8,989 bases of DNA from an uncultured Clostridia bacterium (GTDB lineage Bacteria > Bacillota > Clostridia > Oscillospirales > Ruminococcaceae): contig CANPZQ010000083.1 in the NCBI GenBank assembly GCA_947588775.1, positions 1 through 8,989 on the forward strand. Direction: 5' to 3'. A program made the translations under genes and the position numbers. The notes under the pieces are model-generated. The model was not told the origin of the DNA. It saw only the letters and a program-made list of their open reading frames with translations, and ran no database searches. Positions 6,572 to 8,989 of this stretch are shown here, in pieces. Numbering within the stretch: position 1 is the first letter of the stretch; the number at the start of each line of letters is the position of its first letter.

Positions 6572-8284
6572 TCAATTATCCGGCACGTCCGCGTAATAGT
6601 TCTCCAGAAGCTTATGGCACCGGATGAAGTACTTCTCAAGCTTGGGGTCGAAGTGGGTGCCCATCGAGCTGATGATGACCTCGTACGCCTGGTCGAAGGA
6701 CATCTTATCCTTATAGCAACGCTTGGAAACGAGGGCGTCGTAGACATCGGCGATGGCCATGATTCGCGCTTCAATCGGGATTGCGTCGCCCGCGAGGTGT
6801 TCGGGATAGCCCTCGCCGTTCCACTTTTCGTGGTGGTAGTGGGCGATATTCTCCGCAACCTTGACCACATACTTCTCGTTTACGTTTTCAAGCACCGAGT
6901 CGACGAACTTTGCGCCCATCGTGGTGTGGGTTTTCATGATGTCGAACTCCTCGGGGGTGAATTTTCCGGGCTTCAGGAGGATTTTATCGTCGACCGCCAT
7001 CTTCCCGAGGTCGTGCATAGGGGCGGTTTTAATCACCGCGTCGTAGAACTCGTCGCTGAGGCCGAATTCGTTGTCCTCCATCATCGAGGAAATAAGTATC
7101 GCGACGACGTCGCTGGTGCGCTTTACATGGCCGCCGGTCGGGTTATCGCGGTTTTCAATCATGTTCGCGATGTTTATAACAAGGCGGTCGCGCATGTTTT
7201 CGATGTCGGTAGTCTTGATTTTTACCTCCTGCTCAAGCTCGGCCTGATAGTTGGACATGAGCGCGAGGTGTTTTTTATGTTCGGTGATGTCCGCGGCCAT
7301 TATAACCGTTCCTTCGACGGATTTTTTGCCGTAGGCGTCGTTTTCAACGCTCTTTTTCGTGATGCCGTAGGTTCGGTCGCCGATTTTGACTTCATACAGA
7401 GAACCGTCGGCAATCTGTCCGAGGCGTTCGGAAATATCCGCCATTTTGGCGTTTTTGTTCGCCTTTTTAAGCTCTGGGAAGATTTCCGTCGCGCGTTCGT
7501 TGCAGCTGTTGAATAAAAGGTCGTCGTCGAGGATTATAATTCCGTCTTCGATGCTCTTGAAAACGAAGTCGCGGGCGAGGTCGGCGATGTCGTGTATTTT
7601 TTCCACACGAAGAAGATACATCAGCAAAACCTCGCAAATCGCGAGCCCGAACGGCACGAGGTCATATTGCCGCTTAAAAGCCATGTCGAGGGTGAACGGA
7701 AGCGCGGGGCAGAGGATTGAAACCACCAAAAGCATTGTCGAGCGGACGCGGCGGGATTTTTTCCTCGAAGCCATGAAATTCCATATTCCGAAAACAAGAA
7801 GCGCGACGCTGTAAAACACTATCATGAAGAGATAGAAGTGCATAAGCGGGCCGAATTCGGGGTTGCAGTCGTAGTGGCCGTTTTCGGCGATGAACGGCTC
7901 GAAGCTTTTATATATCAGCTTATGGCGGTTGAATGTGAAGGTGAACGCGCCGAGCGCACAGCAAACCATCGCGCAGCCGACAATCAGCCAGCGCGGCATT
8001 TTAACGGCGAGGAAGCGGCGGTAGAAGCTGAACAGGAAGAAGTAGAGGAAGCTTCCGCCCAAAAGAATGAGCTTTTCGCCGAACATGTACTCCTCGGGGT
8101 TCGCGGCGATTGAGCGGAGGGTATAGCCGAGAATCGAGCAGCAGATGAAAACGATTACCATCTGCATGGTGCCGGAGAGGGTGTGGCTCTCGGAAATCCG
8201 CTGGCGCGTGGTGATGACGAGGAACATGCACGCGATGGAAATCATCAGTATTATAAAGTAGGACAGGCTGAAAAATTCAAACAT
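6572..8284 (-). CDS. 7TM-PAS-HD-GYP signalling protein, probable cyclic-di-GMP phosphodiesterase
   Basis: HD-GYP proteins hydrolyse c-di-GMP through a di- or tri-iron centre. This 570-residue protein opens with about seven hydrophobic segments (to about residue 225), like the 7TM sensor module of some histidine kinases. A PAS-like domain follows (about 230-345; FKSIEDGIIILDDD...GTVIMAADITEHK), then a short coiled coil (ELEQEVKIKTTDIENMRDRL). The HD-GYP domain ends the protein: GGHVKRTSD, MHDLGK (His424-Asp425), LLKPGKFTPEEF and KTHTTMGA, HYHHEKW, NGEGYP (GYP 492-494), and ARIMAIADVYDAL. All signature residues are present, so it should be active. No GGDEF domain is attached. I set the start at ATG 8284, because GAGGAG (8299-8294) is 9 nt before it but directly abuts the in-frame TTG at 8293. 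The signal it senses is unknown. Confidence 0.92.
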   Translation of the reverse strand: MFEFFSLSYFIILMISIACMFLVITTRQRISESHTLSGTMQMVIVFICCSILGYTLRSIAANPEEYMFGEKLILLGGSFLYFFLFSFYRRFLAVKMPRWLIVGCAMVCCALGAFTFTFNRHKLIYKSFEPFIAENGHYDCNPEFGPLMHFYLFMIVFYSVALLVFGIWNFMASRKKSRRVRSTMLLVVSILCPALPFTLDMAFKRQYDLVPFGLAICEVLLMYLLRVEKIHDIADLARDFVFKSIEDGIIILDDDLLFNSCNERATEIFPELKKANKNAKMADISERLGQIADGSLYEVKIGDRTYGITKKSVENDAYGKKSVEGTVIMAADITEHKKHLALMSNYQAELEQEVKIKTTDIENMRDRLVINIANMIENRDNPTGGHVKRTSDVVAILISSMMEDNEFGLSDEFYDAVIKTAPMHDLGKMAVDDKILLKPGKFTPEEFDIMKTHTTMGAKFVDSVLENVNEKYVVKVAENIAHYHHEKWNGEGYPEHLAGDAIPIEARIMAIADVYDALVSKRCYKDKMSFDQAYEVIISSMGTHFDPKLEKYFIRCHKLLENYYADVPDN

Positions 8285-8350
8285 ACGCGTCAACTCCTCG
8301 GAAACTGTGGTGCGGTTCTGTGAAAACCATGTGAAATTATTGCCATATTA

Positions 8351-8379
8351 AATATACCACAGATTTAGGAAAATTTCAA
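8351..8379 (-). promoter_or_regulatory. HD-GYP gene promoter with extended -10
   Basis: On the minus strand TTGAAA (8379-8374) precedes TATATT (8356-8351) by 17 bp. TGG directly before the -10 gives an extended -10. Transcription would start near 8344, about 60 nt before the ATG. The leader contains TTTCAC twice with an 11-bp period. Confidence 0.72.
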
Positions 8380-8462
8380 GCTGAAATGTCAAAATTTTTT
8401 GTGTAATTTTGCACAATCTTTGAGGAGATTTGTAGGCAATAAAGACGGGAAGGGGGCGGAGA

Positions 8463-8541
8463 GCGGCGGAGAAAGCGGGGACAGGGCAGGAAGGGTGGGT
8501 GGGCGGGCGGGTGGGACCGACGCAGGAGCTTTCTCCGCCGC
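8463..8541 (-). repeat. Palindromic C-tract/G-quadruplex element, copy C (inverted orientation)
   Basis: GCGGCGGAGAAAGC (8463-8476) and GCTTTCTCCGCCGC (8528-8541) are perfect 14-bp inverted arms around a 51-nt loop. Read on the minus strand, the loop contains GTCCCACCCGCCCGCCC at the same offset from the arm as in copies A and B. The plus strand shows six GGG tracts with single-base spacers (8493-8515), the strongest quadruplex motif in the window. The arm pair AG/CT replaces AA/TT of copy A, a compensated change. The minus-strand flank GCTAATCC resembles the GCTAACCC before copy B. It lies 83 bp upstream of the HD-GYP -35 box. Confidence 0.8.
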
Positions 8542-8638
8542 GGAGGATGGATTAGCGGGAAGGTGGGGTGGGGGCGGAGGGGCTTGTATGTGACGATGGG
8601 GTATGAAAAATCCGGGTTTGGTGCTGGACGGCAAAAAA

Positions 8639-8703
8639 GGCCTGCCCCTCACCCGTCCCCGCTCAGCCCTGCGGGCTTCGGGGGGTGGGATTCGGGGCAG
8701 GCA
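8639..8703. repeat. Nested palindrome of about 64 bp
   Basis: The outer arms GCCTGCCCC (8640-8648) and GGGGCAGGC (8694-8702) are perfectly complementary. Inside them CACCC (8650-8654) can pair with GGGTG (8683-8687) or CCCCG (8657-8661) with CGGGG (8679-8683). The apex AGCCC-TGC-GGGCT (8665-8677) forms a tight stem. The whole folds as one long interrupted rod. No T-run follows, so it is not an intrinsic terminator. It differs in sequence from copies A-C. Confidence 0.7.
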
Positions 8704-8834
8704 TAGAGAGGCGACTGCGTTATACGGAATTTTTAGAAATTTTGTGGGATTTTCAAAAGGTACTTGCTCCGCTCGTGCTATCTAAGTAACCCCCTTCCCC
8801 TTGCAAAGCGACTGCAAACTCAAAGCATGATTCG

Positions 8835-8857
8835 TCCCCTCCCCCAAGGGGAGGGGA
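8835..8857. repeat. Perfect 10-bp C/G hairpin
   Basis: TCCCCTCCCC (8835-8844) and GGGGAGGGGA (8848-8857) are perfectly complementary around a 3-nt CAA loop. A wider GCAAAG (8803-8808) and CTTTGC (8865-8870) pair could enclose it. No U-tract follows. The CTAAGTAACCCCC upstream resembles the flank of copy B (GCTAACCCCC), so it may be a related or decayed unit. Confidence 0.6.
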
Positions 8858-8907
8858 ACCCGGCCTTTGCTGCATATCGGCTCGTTTCCGGCTTTCAGCT
8901 AACCCCC

Positions 8908-8989
8908 GCGCGGCGGGAAAAGCTGGTGCGGTTGGTCCCACCCGCCCACCCACATAGTTTCGCGCGATTTTTCCGCTTTTCCCGCCGCG
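8908..8989 (+). repeat. Palindromic C-tract/G-quadruplex element, copy B (cut by window edge)
   Basis: GCGCGGCGGGAAAAGC (8908-8923) pairs with GCTTTTCCCGCCGCG (8975-8989); the final base of the second arm would be just past the window. The loop is 51 nt and contains GGTCCCACCCGCCCACCC and AGTTTCGCGC, as in copy A. The arm has GA/TC where copy A has AA/TT, so the base pair is kept. It has the same orientation as copy A and is preceded by GCTAACCCCC. Confidence 0.83.

Larger units (their letters stand above)
8400..8989. other. Gene-free, palindrome-rich intergenic region
   Basis: No believable gene was found on either strand in these roughly 590 bp. The short open frames lack ribosome sites and encode low-complexity Gly/Arg/Pro peptides from G/C runs. 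The stretch instead holds four palindromic units: repeat copy C, a 64-bp nested palindrome, a 10-bp C/G hairpin, and repeat copy B at the edge. The 8-mer GCGACTGC occurs twice (8711-8718, 8808-8815), between units. It looks like an accumulation site for small non-coding repeats. Confidence 0.75.

Noticed and set aside
6614..7516. A 300-codon plus-strand open frame opposite the HD-GYP gene
   Set aside because: It mirrors the HD-GYP codons on the other strand, has a composition unlike a real protein and has no ribosome site.
8399..8953. Short open frames of 60-87 codons in the repeat region
   Set aside because: They translate G/C runs and hairpin arms into low-complexity peptides and lack ribosome sites and family features.
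8463..8989. CRISPR array
   Set aside because: The repeats are palindromic units of about 80 bp, few in number, in mixed orientation and unevenly spaced. There are no short regular repeats with unique spacers and no cas genes.
1..8989. tRNA, rRNA, tmRNA or a complete insertion sequence
   Set aside because: No cloverleaf, rRNA-like segment or transposase was seen on either strand. The only recombination-type gene is the partial serine recombinase.

Overview
The window looks like chromosomal DNA from a Gram-positive, GC-rich member of the Bacillota, most likely an Oscillospiraceae/Ruminococcaceae-type gut Clostridium. This is inferred from strong AAAGGAG/AGGAGG Shine-Dalgarno sites, consensus sigma-A promoters, a TTG start, a Gram-positive-style lipoprotein, and the family types present. 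No taxonomic search was possible.

Layout from left to right. (1) Positions 1-136, minus strand: the first 45 codons of a small serine recombinase, running off the left edge, with its own promoter. (2) A 79-82 bp palindromic repeat (copy A) that ends 7 nt before the malQ promoter. (3) malQ (4-alpha-glucanotransferase), plus strand. (4) A short AT-rich gene for a four-helix membrane protein, interrupted by an amber codon at codon 10. (5) Converging on it, a 595-residue lipoprotein gene on the minus strand, driven by a perfect TTGACA-17-TATAAT promoter. (6) Divergent from that, tcdA (E1-like tRNA t6A37 dehydratase), starting at TTG. (7) fucO-type iron alcohol dehydrogenase, with its own promoter and a textbook terminator. 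(8) A second, possibly bidirectional terminator, then a convergent minus-strand 7TM-PAS-HD-GYP protein (probable cyclic-di-GMP phosphodiesterase). (9) About 600 bp without genes (8400-8989), packed with palindromes: copy C (inverted) and copy B (direct) of the same repeat, a 64-bp nested palindrome, and a 10-bp C/G hairpin.

The protein genes appear to be independently expressed housekeeping, carbohydrate and signalling genes rather than one pathway: almost every gene has its own promoter, and gene directions alternate. MalQ handles malto-oligosaccharides, FucO regenerates NAD+ from lactaldehyde, TcdA finishes ct6A on tRNA, and the HD-GYP protein would lower c-di-GMP.

The most unusual content is non-coding. 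Three copies of one element (278-359, 8463-8541, 8908-8989) share 14-16 bp inverted arms that enclose a 50-51 nt loop. The arms differ between copies by two compensated base-pair changes, and every loop carries four or more C3 tracts separated by single bases, so the opposite strand is a G-quadruplex motif. This looks like a structurally selected dispersed element, and I could not match it to a named family.
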